From assembly GCF_042453785.1 (NCBI RefSeq), contig NC_091668.1, positions 1,247,501-1,311,500 on the forward strand: 64,000 nucleotides of DNA, given 5' to 3'. This stretch comes from Malus domestica. Its lineage: Eukaryota > Streptophyta > Magnoliopsida > Rosales > Rosaceae. Below the pieces are notes generated by a model, which was not told where the DNA came from, did not search any database, and worked only from the letters and a program-made list of their open reading frames with translations. The position numbers were made by a program, and so were the translations under genes. Of this stretch, positions 43,242 to 53,844 are shown piece after piece; position 1 is the stretch's first letter; each line of letters starts with the position of its first letter.

Positions 43242-46200
43242 ATGAACCTGCGTAGAATTTCGTCGAGAATGGCCGACGAAATCAGCAGGTCCGGCGACCT
43301 AGGAACCTCCCCTGCCACCGTTGCTGCAGCCTACGAATCCGTTGCTGTTGCTGCTGCGGCTAACCCCAAATCCAGATCCTTGTGGCCCTCTGTCCTCCGT
43401 TGGATCCCCACCTCCACCGATAAGATCATCGCCGCCGAGAAGCGCCTCCTTTCTCTTGTCAAGTAATCCACCTCTCTCTCTCTCTCTCTCTTCAGTTTGT
43501 TTGATTGCCGTCGTGAAGGTTCACATTTTTTGGGTTTTTTTTTTCTGAATTTCAATCGTAATAAGAACCTTAATTTGGAGTTGAAGTTGGCTGATTTCTC
43601 AATTTCTTGTCAATTTCGTGCGATCAAACCCTAACTTTTCAATTTCTTCAATTTACTGAACGGTGGAAAGGGTTGAATTCTGACAAAATTATGGGAATTG
43701 CTTGAATTTTGCAGGACTCCTTATGTTCAAGAACGGGTGAATATAGGCTCTGGACCGCCGGGCTCCAAAGTCAGGTGGTTTCGATCCGAAAGCAATGAAG
43801 AAAGGCAAATCAACACGGTTACATTTGACAGCAAAGAGAATTCTCCTACGATTGTTATGATTCACGGATACGGTGCTTCTCAAGGTTTCTTCTTTAGAAA
43901 TTTCGATGCCCTTGCCAGTCGGTTCAGGGTCATTGCCATTGATCAAATAGGGTGAGCAGACTCTTAACATTGATCATTGGATTTCTTCTTTGTTTGCTTT
44001 CTTTTTAACCGCTTTTGAAAGGTATAAACTTTGACATACTTCAAGTTATTCCATGGCGTGCAACCGACCTAAACTACGTTGAAGATAATATGATACGCAT
44101 TCGTTTCCAATTGTGACGTTAAAACTTTTATATATATGCCAATGCAATGAGGGAAGATAAATGTTGCAATGCTAAGTAGTCTAATTGATGTTTAAGTAGT
44201 TGGTTTTTGTACCAGATGTTTAGTCTTGGTTATCTCAAGGAAAAAAAGAACCCCTTTCTTTTCTATTTTTGGTGTCTGGTGCTCCGGAACTCAAATTATT
44301 TCGTAGATATCTACTATGGGCTTTGTTGAGATACAAATTTTTCTAGCTCTGAGTTTGAAGGCTTTTATTTTGGTGCTCTCCATAGTAGCTCTACTGCGCA
44401 CTTTGGTTTCTTTTCCATCTGATTTCGAAAACGTTAGAAATACACACAACTTCCTTTCATGTTTGATGCCAGTCATTTTTAACCTTTTGTACTTCCATGT
44501 TAGATGGTGCTTTTTGGGGTGTATTTCTGTTAGACATTTTGTGCTCAAATCCTTGGTTTAATCTTATTTACAGTTGGGGCGGATCAAGCAGGCCTGATTT
44601 TACATGCAAAAGCACTGAAGGTAATTTTCTTTGTTCCGCACGTTTTAACTTTGACGGTGGTGAAAAGTTTGTTTCACTATTAATCTGTAAGTATGCGCAA
44701 CGTAATTTTTCCAGAGTAATTAACTTGCAACTGGTAATGCAGAAACTGAGGCATGGTTCATTGATTCCTTTGAGGAATGGCGAAAAGCCAAAAACCTCAG
44801 CAACTTTATATTACTTGGGCATTCATTTGGTGGGTATGTTGCATCGAAGTACGCTCTGAAGGTATTTGATATCCCATATGTTTAGTTGAATATAGGAATA
44901 AGGGTGGCAGTTTCTGTATTCATGATCGTAATCTTTATTTTTATGATAGCATCCAGAGCACGTTAAGCATTTGATTTTAGTGGGATCTGCTGGGTTTTCA
45001 TCGGAGACGGATACATCGTACGAGAGGCTTAACCAATTCAAAGCAACGTGGAAAGGAGCAATTTTTAACCATTTGTGGGAGTCTAATTTTACTCCTCAGA
45101 AGCTAGTCAGGTAGATAACTCTTTTTTTTTTCTTCCCTATACAAATGTTGATACAATTTGCAAAATCATATCGTGCATGGTACGTATATCCATTTCAATC
45201 ATTTATTTAGGTTTCTGATCTGGTAGTTGTACACTTTACAGATGCAGGTTACAACTATTACACGTTTGCTATGAACCTCTAAAACTAAGTCATTGGAAAT
45301 ATGATCCTTTTGCATTTATTTGAAACAACTTCAGCTTCCCACCTCCACCCATACTGATTTCCCATGCTTTCCCTTCTCTCTCACCCTTTTCCTAAGAGGA
45401 ATGGCCCAAAAGAAGCACGGAGGCATGCCACATATTTCTTTGTTTTCTAAATCATTTTTCAAGTCGTGTGTTGCTTTTGTTCAAATTGTCAGTTTGGACA
45501 CAAAGTACTTTTTTCTCATTCATACCACGCACATTTGGAGCCATTGTGGCACATTGAAATCCATTCCTTCCAAAAATTAGTGGTGGATTAGAGATGAAAG
45601 AGAGAAACAGGTGGTTCATATTATGCTTTCCTTAGATCTTATGTTTGTACATGTTTACCTTATTTTTGCAGAGGGCTAGGGCCTTTGGGTCCAAATCTTG
45701 TTCGAAGTTACACAACTGCGAGGTTTGGTTCTTATTCAACAGGGACCACGCTAACTGGAGAGGAATCCCGACTTCTAACAGGTAATTTAAGATCAATTTG
45801 TTTGTGCACAGAACACACATATCCTACCTTTTAAGATCTTGATGGTTTCTTTTCTTCAATTGCAGATTATGTGTACCATACTTTAGCAGCCAAAGCTAGC
45901 GGGGAGCTGTGCTTAAAGTATATATTTTCTTTCGGTGCGTTTGCTAGGAGTCCCCTTATACACAGGTCCGATGCTACTAATCTCTTTATTCAATATCACA
46001 GAAGAGTTGGAAGTTCATTGTAATAAACTTGCTTTGAGCAAATCATTTACATGTAGTCCTCCTCTTTTATGTACAGTGCATCAGAGTGGAAAGTGCCGAC
46101 TACTTTTATTTATGGTTATCAAGACTGGATGAACTACCAAGGGGCTCAAGAAGCTGGCAAAAAGATGAAGGTCCCGTGCGAGATCATTAGGATTCCAGAT

Positions 46201-46423
46201 GTATGTTGTTTCTCTCCCTTCTATTTATCCATGAAGTTATTGTCCTTAGTTGAATTTGATCTCGATGAATAAAGTTCTTCCTGATAAAAATTTGCAGGCT
46301 GGGCACTTTGTATTCATAGACCAACCCGATCGTTTCCATTCAGCTGTTTTTTATGCTTGCCGTAGATTTCTTTCGCCGGACCCTGCCGTTGAATCCTTTC
46401 CTGAAGGTTTGACACCTGCCTGA
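43242..46423 (+). CDS. CGI-58-like alpha/beta hydrolase (lysophosphatidic acid acyltransferase type)
   Basis: Nine exons: 43242-43462, 43715-43951, 44574-44620, 44743-44861, 44950-45110, 45672-45781, 45866-45965, 46077-46200 and 46298-46423, giving 414 residues. It is the counterpart of Arabidopsis At4g24160 (about 418 residues). It is an alpha/beta-hydrolase fold with the oxyanion segment MIHGYGAS, nucleophile elbow GHSFG (Ser196), and AGHFVFIDQP holding the HX4D pair His376/Asp381 next to the catalytic His. The Arabidopsis enzyme is reported to combine lysophosphatidic acid acyltransferase with lipase or phospholipase activity and to affect phospholipid and triacylglycerol balance; the same role is inferred here. 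Translation could begin at the first ATG or at a second ATG nine codons on (MADEISRS, which would give 405 residues). There is no signal peptide or obvious membrane span. Confidence 0.92.
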
Positions 46424-46659
46424 AAACTGAAAAGTGTATTTAGTCGTCTCCTTTTTTTATTTTTTGTTTTATTTCATTTTTTATGTACAGTCTTACTAGT
46501 CATTACTTTCACGGATGAATCTTCAAATTCATGTATCTTTGATACTCTCTGTATGCATAAAATTCCTACTTCTAGTGTACGGTCTGTACATTAATAAAGG
46601 AAAAACGAGGGCAGAATTACTTTTACCACCATTTTTTAAACCTGTATTCTGCTGCTCTC

Positions 46660-46737
46660 GGCATGAAACCGAGCGCAATGACGTTTTAAGATTTATGCAG
46701 ACCTCACTTGAAGAAGGCTTTGTTATTGTTGTTGTTG
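46660..46737 (+). mobile_element. 78-bp RTE-type LINE 3' tail
   Basis: Contains GAAACCGAGCGCAATG, as in the chimera at 54,147-54,257, and ends in AAGGCTTTGTTATTGTTG repeats. It is flanked by a perfect 13-bp duplication, TTCTGCTGCTCTC (46,647-46,659 and 46,738-46,750). Confidence 0.85.
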
Positions 46738-46770
46738 TTCTGCTGCTCTCATTACAGTGGACATATATTT

Positions 46771-47281
46771 AAGTGAGTTCTAATAACCACCTCGGTCACT
46801 GCCCGATACAGTGCAGGTTTGAGCGAGTTAAAGGCCATAAGCACCTGTGGACGTGTTCCAACTTACCTCTAACCGGAAAGCAACTGTTCCGGTATTCCAA
46901 ACCAATTTAAGAGCGAAAAATGATTTTCGCAAGGCCCTGTTTGTCTCTCTTGTTTCTTAGTTGACTGGGTCGCGAGAGAGCAGAGCGTACTGCCCCATCA
47001 TAGTCTTGAGTCTGTTTATAGTCACGACTGTTGTCATAGTCAACAAGGCTGAAACTTCCAGGAAAAAACTTCGAATTGGGAAGGCGATTCTCCCGGTGAA
47101 CTGACCGTGCCCCAAACCAATAGCAGTGAACAAGTAGAGTATACTAGGACGCTTGAGAGAACAAGTAGAGTATACTATGACGCTTGAGAGAACCATGTTG
47201 AAAGAATTCGGCAAAATGGCCCCGTAACTTCTGGAGAAGGGGTGCTTTCTAATCTTTTGATTAAAAAAGCAACACATACCA
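46771..47281 (+). pseudogene. Mitochondrial large-subunit rRNA fragment (NUMT)
   Basis: AACTGACCGTGCCCCAAACC, CGCTTGAGAGAACCATGTTG and GGCAAAATGGCCCCGTAACT are conserved large-subunit rRNA segments in the correct order. The surrounding sequence looks like plant mitochondrial rrn26, not plastid rrn23. It starts and stops abruptly within the molecule and carries a 31-bp internal duplication (two GAACAAGTAGAGTATACTA blocks near 47,129 and 47,160), so it is a nuclear insert and not functional. The left boundary is approximate. Confidence 0.8.
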
Positions 47282-47344
47282 GGAATATGCTAAGTTAGTA
47301 CAAACTACAAAGAGGGAACATAAATTATTACCCTTAAAAACTAG

Positions 47345-47480
47345 GAAGTTTTAATGAAATATTCATGATATTGTTCACTTGTGACGAAAAATCATATTTT
47401 TACTTTTCTCTAGTATTATTCATTACACATTTATTTACCATTTTTCATTAAAACTAAAGTTTTTTTTGAACTTTTCGTTT
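47345..47480. mobile_element. Recurrent AT-rich MITE, inverted copy
   Basis: Inverse of the family at 39,408, 49,391 and 54,796 (GACGAAAAATCATATTTTTA and TTTTCATTAAAACTAAAG blocks). It abuts the MULE-like element on its right. Confidence 0.5.
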
Positions 47481-47509
47481 GTTTTCTTTAAAAACTACTA
47501 TGTCGTAAG

Positions 47510-48874
47510 CATGGTCTGAAATGCCGATATTATCAGCGATATTTCACTGATAATATCGGTTTTGTGAAAGAGCGATATTTTAATACTTATCCACTGCATT
47601 TTCGTCAAAATATCGCGATATTATCGATAATATCGCGATATTACTGATAATATCGCGATATTTTAGGGTGATGCGAATCAGAGAAGAACGTCAAAGCTTC
47701 TACAACTCCGGCCGACTGTAAAAGAGCACCCTATTCCGATCTAGGTATCAAAATGAAATACAAGAGGAGAGGAATGTGTTTATAACTTCCGTTTGCCGCG
47801 AAACGGTCGGAGCTGACTCATACCACCTCCTTCATTAGAACCTTGAAAGGGAACTACGGATCGGTGGCGATTCGGGATCTCCACCCATTAAGAAACATAC
47901 CCAGAACTCCGAATCTCGAAACCGACGACGACGAAGACGAGTCGTCGAAGTTCCCATCTCCGCCCCGGCTCCATCCCCCGCTGTTTCCTCCCGTTCCTGC
48001 GCCGCCACCGCTGCTGTTCCCATCTCCACCCCGGCTCCATCCCTCGCTGTTTTTGTTTCAAAGAAAAAAACGAAGGTAAAGCTAAGATCTGAGAGGAGTG
48101 AGAGAGAGGTAGGGATAGATGAACATATGATTTTGTTTGGCTGAGAAAGAGAGTGATGTGGGCAAGAGAGAGAGAGAGACACAGGTGGATGATAGAAATT
48201 TGTGTGGTATGGGTGCGTTTAGGAAAGAGAGAAGATGAGTGTGGATGTCGGCATAAGTCTTTGAGAAAGCAATAAAATACTAATATAATTGTGTTTTTTT
48301 TATTGGAAACTAATATAATTTTGTCTTTAAAACATCAAGGGGATTCGAACCCCTCCCATTTTATTCCTTCAACACCTTGACCACCATATCACTTATGTTT
48401 TTGTGAAAATATGCTAAAATATACTTACTCTACACATAAAGATGATGAAGATAGTGAAAATTTTGAATCTCATAGGAACTCTATGTGGTACTAAGTCACT
48501 CATGTATCTTACCATGCAATGTATAAAGTGTAAAATATTGTACTAATTCATTATATATAAATGATTATGGTGTGTTTAAATTTATTTAATTAATTACTAC
48601 ATATTCTCTACCCTCACAATGTTTGCCAGCTCGCTATATAATCAACTTAAATCCATCATGCAATGCATTTCATTTCAATTTTTTGTGATAAACTAATAGA
48701 TAATTGACTAAATAAACATCCTGCAAAGTTTCAATAAAAATTTTCAAGTTTTTTGTACAATTTCCGTAGTTTTTATTCAATTTTTATCGATATCGATAAT
48801 ATCTCGATATTTTCATTTAAATTTCCGTATTTTTAAACTACCGATATTTCCGATATCATCGATATTTTATATCT
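47510..48874. mobile_element. MULE-like element with ATATCG-rich ends
   Basis: A 1365-bp block is bounded by a perfect 9-bp duplication, TGTCGTAAG (47,501-47,509 and 48,875-48,883), the Mutator signature. Both ends are dense in GATATTATCGATAATATCGC-like motifs that pair with each other as imperfect inverted repeats. The interior holds GC-rich, proline-rich reading frames around 47,840-48,180 unlike the surroundings, and a tRNA-like segment at 48,332-48,396. No transposase is visible, so it is non-autonomous, possibly a Pack-MULE that has picked up host sequence. Confidence 0.75.
48332..48396 (-). other. tRNA-like pol III promoter segment inside the MULE
   Basis: On the minus strand, GTGATATGGTGGTCAAGGTG looks like box A and GGGGTTCGAATCCCC like box B with its T-arm stem. 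The acceptor stem and anticodon arm do not form, so this is not a working tRNA; it may be a SINE head or tRNA relic. Confidence 0.5.
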
Positions 48875-49079
48875 TGTCGTAAGTTAACACACAAGGCACT
48901 GTTGGATTGAGTTGGGACGCTGTCACAACGACCTTTCGGTTGAGTGTATGTTTGAAATTATTTGCTTAAGAAAGTAACGCTTTCGACCTTTTCTCCCGCG
49001 CATCTTCCCCGCCTTTTTACAACAGTCGCCATGGACAACATCATTGACCTTTTGAGGGGGACCGCTCCAATTATTACTC

Positions 49080-49315
49080 TCATTTTCTTTATCGAGGATA
49101 TTCGCCGGATTCTCTTTGTAAGGATTTCAGGAATCTTTAAATTATATATATTTATCGTATATAGTGTGATCAGTAATCATTATAATTTTTTTTATTTAAA
49201 ATTGAATATAAATAGTAATTGAAGAAAATTGACAACACAATACATATTAAACGAATGTAATTAGAAAATTCTCAATATCCTTACAATAAGAATCCTGCGA
49301 GAAGCCTCTCTCTTC
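49080..49315. mobile_element. MITE-like scrap related to 59,680-59,890
   Basis: Shares TTTATTTAAAATTGAATATAAA and GGATTCT-type ends with the element at 59,680-59,890. Ends are not sharp. Confidence 0.45.
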
Positions 49316-49390
49316 TTTCTCCACCTTATTTCATTTATTTATTTATTTTTCAACTAAAAATTGAAAATAAATAAACAAATAAATAAATGA

Positions 49391-49540
49391 AAAACTAATG
49401 AAAAAAACTTGAAAATTTTGAGTTTTAACATAAAGATAAAATAAAAGGTAAAATAAATAGTAACATAATTGACTTTTTAATATAAAAATATAATTTTTCG
49501 TTAAAGTAGACGGTAATAAGAATTTTTCGTTAAACTCCAA
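49391..49540. mobile_element. Recurrent AT-rich MITE, copy 2
   Basis: From AAAACTAATGAAAAAAACTT to TTTTTCGTTAAACTCC. A perfect ATTTATTTATTTATTTTTCAA hairpin-like palindrome lies immediately on its left. Confidence 0.6.
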
Positions 49541-49673
49541 CTAAGTAAAAAGGGAGCTCTGAGACTTGCTTTTCCCCTTTTTTTGGCAAAATTGTCGTCC
49601 ACAAGTACGAAAGACTTTCACCCGAAGAGATCCGATCTTTGACTCCAATAGCGAGCCAAGTACATACCTTTTA

Positions 49674-49679
49674 CACGTG
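49674..49679. promoter_or_regulatory. G-box (CACGTG) upstream of LRR-RLK 1
   Basis: A CACGTG palindrome about 300 bp before the ATG, in ACACGTGGC context typical of bZIP or bHLH targets. Functional use is inferred. Confidence 0.35.
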
Positions 49680-49976
49680 GCATCTGCCCATTGACTGGTT
49701 GTGAACTTACCATACATCTGCCCGCACAGTAAAACACCACCACTGCCACTTCAGTCCTCAGTAAGTATCACTCATCAGCTGCTCACTTGGAACCCTAACT
49801 CTCTCCCTCTTTCTCTCCGCCTTCTCTTTCCTCTGAGCAGATCTTCTTCTCCTTCTTATCTGCAACAATGGCGGCCTCTCGATCCACCTCCTCCCTCCAC
49901 CACCACAAACCCAGCAGCGTAACTAATCTATAAACCCAGCACATTCTGCGTTCCAGTCCTCCCTCTGGCCTCTCTC

Positions 49977-52900
49977 ATGGCGACGCTCGCTTTCCTCTTC
50001 CTCATAACAATTGCTATTCCAACTATTTATTTCCCCACCACCTTAACAGTGGCTCAACGGCCGAGTGCGGAAACGGTACTCTCTGAGATCCAAGCGTTAA
50101 CGGCGTTTAAGCGTAACCTCCACGACCCTCTTGGCGCTCTCGACGGCTGGGATACGTCCACGCCGTCGGCCCCGTGTGACTGGCGCGGCGTCGTCTGTTA
50201 CAACAACCGGGTGCGGGAGCTCCGCCTGCCTCGTCTCCACCTTGGCGGCCGAATTACTGACCACCTCGCCAGCCTCCGCGAACTCCGCAAGCTCAGCCTC
50301 TACAGCAACAACTTCAATGGCGCCATACCTCCTTCTCTCTCCCAATGCGCTCTCTTACGGGCTGTTTACCTGCACGGCAACTCGCTCACCGGAACTCTTC
50401 CGCCGGCGATTTTCAACCTCACCAACCTCCAAATCCTCAACGTCGCTCACAATTTCCTCTCTGGAAAAATCTCCGGCGACATTCCGGTGAGGCTCCGTTA
50501 CCTCGACCTCTCGTCGAACACATTCTCTGGTGAGATTCCGACGAACTTCTCCGCCGATTCAAGCCTCCAGCTTATCAATCTCTCGTTCAATCGGTTCTCT
50601 GGCAGTGTCCCGGTGACTATCGGACGTCTCAAGAATCTTGAGTATCTGTGGTTGGACTCGAACCAGCTGCACGGTACCCTGCCTTCGGCGATTTCCAACT
50701 GCTCCTCACTCGTACATTTGAGCGCCGACGACAATGCGCTGAGAGGTCTGATTCCAACGACGATAGGAGCGATGCCGAAGCTTCAGGTGGTGTCGCTGTC
50801 GCGGAACGAGCTGTCAGGGGCGGTCCCCACGTCGTTGTTGTGCAGTACTGCAAACAACGACTCGTCGTTGAGGATTGTGGAGCTCGGATTCAATGCGCTC
50901 ACGAGCATCGCTGAGCCGCCAGATATCTCAAAATGTTCGAGTGCATTGGGGGTTTTGGGCTTAAAATCCAATCAGATAAGTGGCTCCTTCCCATATTGGT
51001 TGACAAACGTGACGACAATTATGAAAGTTCTAGATCTTTCTGGAAACTTGTTTTCGGGTCAATTGCCGCCGGAGATTGGCAATCTTCTCCGGTTGGAGGA
51101 GTTTCGGGTGGCAAATAACTCGCTGTCCGGTGAAATTCCTGGTGAGATCGTGAAATGTAGCTTGTTGCAGGTCCTTGATGTTGAAGGAAATAGGTTTGCA
51201 GGTCAAGTTCCACTTTTTTTAGCAGGAATGAGGAGCTTGAAGGTGTTGTCTTTGGGTGGGAATTTATTCTCCGGTCCCATTCCGGTGAGTTTAGGAGCGC
51301 TTTCGCAGCTCGAATCTTTGGATTTGAGCAACAATAATCTGACCGGGAAAGTTCCTGATGAGCTAATGATGCAGCTAAGCAACTTGACTAGTTTGAATCT
51401 GAGTAATAACAAGTTTTCTGGTGAACTTATTAATGTTGGAGAGTTGAAGAGCTTGCAGGTTTTGAACTTGAGCAATTGTGGGTTTTCGGGGAGTGTTCCT
51501 GCGAGCATTGGCGGTTTGATGAAGCTTGAAACACTTGATTTGAGTATACAGAAGCTTTCAGGGGAGTTGCCGGTTCAGATTTTCGGGTTGCCAAATTTAC
51601 AACTGGTTGCTGTGCAGGAAAATCACTTATCAGGAGATGTCCCTCAAGGTTTTAGTAGTTTGATTAGTTTGAACTATCTTAACCTATCTTACAATGCTTT
51701 TACTGGTGATATTCCTACAACTTATGGATTTCTCAACTCATTAGTTGTTCTATCATTGTCTGGAAATCGCATTTCGGGTACAATCCCACAAGAGCTTGGA
51801 GATAGTTTGAATCTTGGAGTGCTCGAGCTTCGTTCTAATCAGTTAGGTGGCAAAATTCCAGGCGATATCTCTCGCCTATCCAATTTGAAAGAGCTCAATC
51901 TAGGTCATAATAAGTTGACGGGTGAAATCCCAAAGGAGATTTCCAATTGCTCTTCTTTGACTTCTCTGTTGTTAGGTGGGAATCGACTTTCAGGTCAAAT
52001 ACCACACTCATTGCCTAAGTTATTGAACCTCACAGTGTTGGATCTTTCCTCTAACAATTTGAGTGGCACCATCCCGGAAGATCTTTCGCTCATCATCCCT
52101 CACTTGAAATACCTGAACTTATCAAACAACAACCTTGCTGGAGAGATTCCGAAGCCACTGGGTTCTCAGTTCAACGATCCTTCTGTGTTTGCAAGGAATG
52201 GAGATTTATGTGGGAAGCCATTGGATAGAGAATGTGCAGATGTGAGAAGGAGAAAAAGAAACAGGTTGACTTTACTGATTGCGGTGGCTGTGGGAGGAGC
52301 TTTTCTTCTGGCGTTGTGTTGTTGTGGCTATATTTACAGCCTACTGCGATGGCGGACAAAACTTAGAGAAACGGTAATCGGGGGGCAGAAGAAGCGAACT
52401 AGCCCTCGAACAAGCTCAGGGGATAAAAGCAGCCGGGGAAGTGGCGATGGAGGGCCAAAACTTGTGATGTTCAATAGCAAGATCACGTATGCAGAGGCAT
52501 TGGAAGCAACGAGACAATTCGATGAGGAAAATGTGTTAAGCAGGGGAAGATATGGACTGGTTTTCAAGGCCACATTTCAAGATGGAATGGTGCTCGCCAT
52601 TCGACGGCTTCCCGATGGTTTTCTTGATGAAGGCAGCTTCCGCAAAGAAGCTGAAGATCTTGGCAAGGTGAAGCATCGAAACCTAACAGTTTTACGAGGC
52701 TATTATGCCGGTCCTCCTGACGTGAGGCTCCTTGTGTACGATTACATGCCCAATGGAAACTTAAGCGCTCTTCTACAAGAGGCCTCTCACCAAGACGGGC
52801 ATGTACTAAATTGGCCAATGAGGCACCTCATAGCACTCGGCATTGCTCGTGGATTAGCCTACCTGCACTCTGCCTCAATGGTACACGGCGATGTGAAGCC

Positions 52901-53405
52901 GCAGAACGTTCTTTTTGATGCTGATTTCGAAGCCCATTTATCCGAATTTGGTCTAGACCGGGTAACCATAGCCACACCAGCAAAAGCTTCCTCGTCTTCA
53001 ACCACGATCGGCTCCTTAGGCTACGTGTCCCCCGAAGCTGCATTAACAGGGCAAGCAACGAAAGAAGCCGATGTGTATAGTTTTGGGATTGTATTGATGG
53101 AGATACTGACCGGGAGGAATCCGGTGACGTTTACTCAAGACGAAGACATTGTGAAGTGGGTGAAGAAGCAACTTCAGAACGGTCAAGTTTCCGAGCTGCT
53201 CGAGCCCGGGCTGCTCGAACTTGACCCGGAATCGTCAGACTGGGAAGAGTTCTTGCTGGGAGTGAAAGTAGGGCTTCTTTGCACGGCTCCTGATCCGCTT
53301 GATCGACCATCTATTGCCGACATTGTGTTCATGCTTGAAGGTTGCAGAGTCGGACCCGACATCCCGTCCTCAGCTGATCCGACCTCTCTGCCTTCGCCAG
53401 CCTAA
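49977..53405 (+). CDS. LRR receptor-like kinase 1 (At4g36180 type), likely pseudokinase
   Basis: Intronless gene for 1142 residues, close to the 1136 of Arabidopsis At4g36180. Order: signal peptide (about 1-28), LRR N-terminal cap with CDWRGVVC, about two dozen leucine-rich repeats, transmembrane helix (about 764-790, LLIAVAVGGAFLLALCC), and a kinase-fold domain to the C-terminus. Several catalytic signatures are altered: the glycine loop is reduced (SRGRYG), the beta-3 lysine is replaced by Arg876 (LAIRRL), HRD reads HGD (970-972), and DFG reads EFG (990-992). It is therefore probably a weak or dead kinase that signals as a scaffold or co-receptor. The plasma membrane is the expected location and the ligand is unknown. 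The start precedes the signal peptide. It is paired with an inverted paralog at 61.5 kb, and a fragment of its own kinase domain lies downstream. Confidence 0.95.
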   Translation: MATLAFLFLITIAIPTIYFPTTLTVAQRPSAETVLSEIQALTAFKRNLHDPLGALDGWDTSTPSAPCDWRGVVCYNNRVRELRLPRLHLGGRITDHLASLRELRKLSLYSNNFNGAIPPSLSQCALLRAVYLHGNSLTGTLPPAIFNLTNLQILNVAHNFLSGKISGDIPVRLRYLDLSSNTFSGEIPTNFSADSSLQLINLSFNRFSGSVPVTIGRLKNLEYLWLDSNQLHGTLPSAISNCSSLVHLSADDNALRGLIPTTIGAMPKLQVVSLSRNELSGAVPTSLLCSTANNDSSLRIVELGFNALTSIAEPPDISKCSSALGVLGLKSNQISGSFPYWLTNVTTIMKVLDLSGNLFSGQLPPEIGNLLRLEEFRVANNSLSGEIPGEIVKCSLLQVLDVEGNRFAGQVPLFLAGMRSLKVLSLGGNLFSGPIPVSLGALSQLESLDLSNNNLTGKVPDELMMQLSNLTSLNLSNNKFSGELINVGELKSLQVLNLSNCGFSGSVPASIGGLMKLETLDLSIQKLSGELPVQIFGLPNLQLVAVQENHLSGDVPQGFSSLISLNYLNLSYNAFTGDIPTTYGFLNSLVVLSLSGNRISGTIPQELGDSLNLGVLELRSNQLGGKIPGDISRLSNLKELNLGHNKLTGEIPKEISNCSSLTSLLLGGNRLSGQIPHSLPKLLNLTVLDLSSNNLSGTIPEDLSLIIPHLKYLNLSNNNLAGEIPKPLGSQFNDPSVFARNGDLCGKPLDRECADVRRRKRNRLTLLIAVAVGGAFLLALCCCGYIYSLLRWRTKLRETVIGGQKKRTSPRTSSGDKSSRGSGDGGPKLVMFNSKITYAEALEATRQFDEENVLSRGRYGLVFKATFQDGMVLAIRRLPDGFLDEGSFRKEAEDLGKVKHRNLTVLRGYYAGPPDVRLLVYDYMPNGNLSALLQEASHQDGHVLNWPMRHLIALGIARGLAYLHSASMVHGDVKPQNVLFDADFEAHLSEFGLDRVTIATPAKASSSSTTIGSLGYVSPEAALTGQATKEADVYSFGIVLMEILTGRNPVTFTQDEDIVKWVKKQLQNGQVSELLEPGLLELDPESSDWEEFLLGVKVGLLCTAPDPLDRPSIADIVFMLEGCRVGPDIPSSADPTSLPSPA

Positions 53406-53562
53406 TTTTCAATTTCAGCTTTTAACCAAAAAAAAATGAAAAAGAAAAAAAAAAGACTGCATTATCTTCATTGCAGCAGTTTTAGGTTTCTGATTGATTC
53501 ATTTTCTACTATTGTTTTTATTCCTGGTTTTTTCCTACTTTTGCTCAATTAACTTTGACCAG

Positions 53563-53811
53563 TGTCACATCCTGGCCCGGCCCCATCACATTCCAGACTT
53601 GACTTCATTGTAGTACGATGTTGTCTGCTTTGGATCCCGATCACGTCTTTACGGTTTTGTTTGTGGGAACTCACACGAGAACCTCTCAGTGGGTTCCCCA
53701 TCATGGGATTGTTTTCGCACGAAATTGCTTAACTTTGGAGCTCCGATGGAACTCGAAGCCAATAAGACGGCTTACAGGATCCACTTCCCCTGAGTGATGT
53801 GGGATGTAACA
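53563..53811 (-). mobile_element. Cassandra TRIM solo LTR with 5S rRNA-like core
   Basis: A 249-bp block running TGTCACATCC...GGGATGTAACA, with a 5-bp target duplication differing at one base (ACCAG/AACAG). On the minus strand it carries CATCGGAGCTCCAAAGTTAA and the following GATGGGGAACCCACTGAGAG segment, which line up with the internal control region of plant 5S rRNA. This is the hallmark of Cassandra elements. No internal domain or second LTR is present, so it is a fossil solo LTR. Confidence 0.88.
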
Positions 53812-53844
53812 AACAGTGTGCTGGAAACACGATTCAGTGTATCA

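Larger units (their letters stand above)
46424..49976. other. Spacer between the hydrolase and LRR-RLK 1
   Basis: Rich in insertions: a 78-bp RTE LINE tail (46,660-46,737), a mitochondrial rRNA fragment (46,771-47,281), an inverted copy of the AT-rich MITE (47,345-47,480), a MULE-like element (47,510-48,874), a MITE scrap (about 49,080-49,315) and another AT-rich MITE (49,391-49,540). The final ~400 bp is the RLK promoter and pyrimidine-rich leader. Confidence 0.7.

Noticed and set aside
48332-48396. Candidate tRNA gene inside the MULE
   Set aside because: Only the T arm and box A/B resemble a tRNA; the acceptor and anticodon stems do not form.
47510-48874. ATATCG clusters as a CRISPR-like or centromeric array
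   Set aside because: The motifs are short palindromes at the two ends of one element with a Mutator-type 9-bp duplication, not regular spaced repeats.
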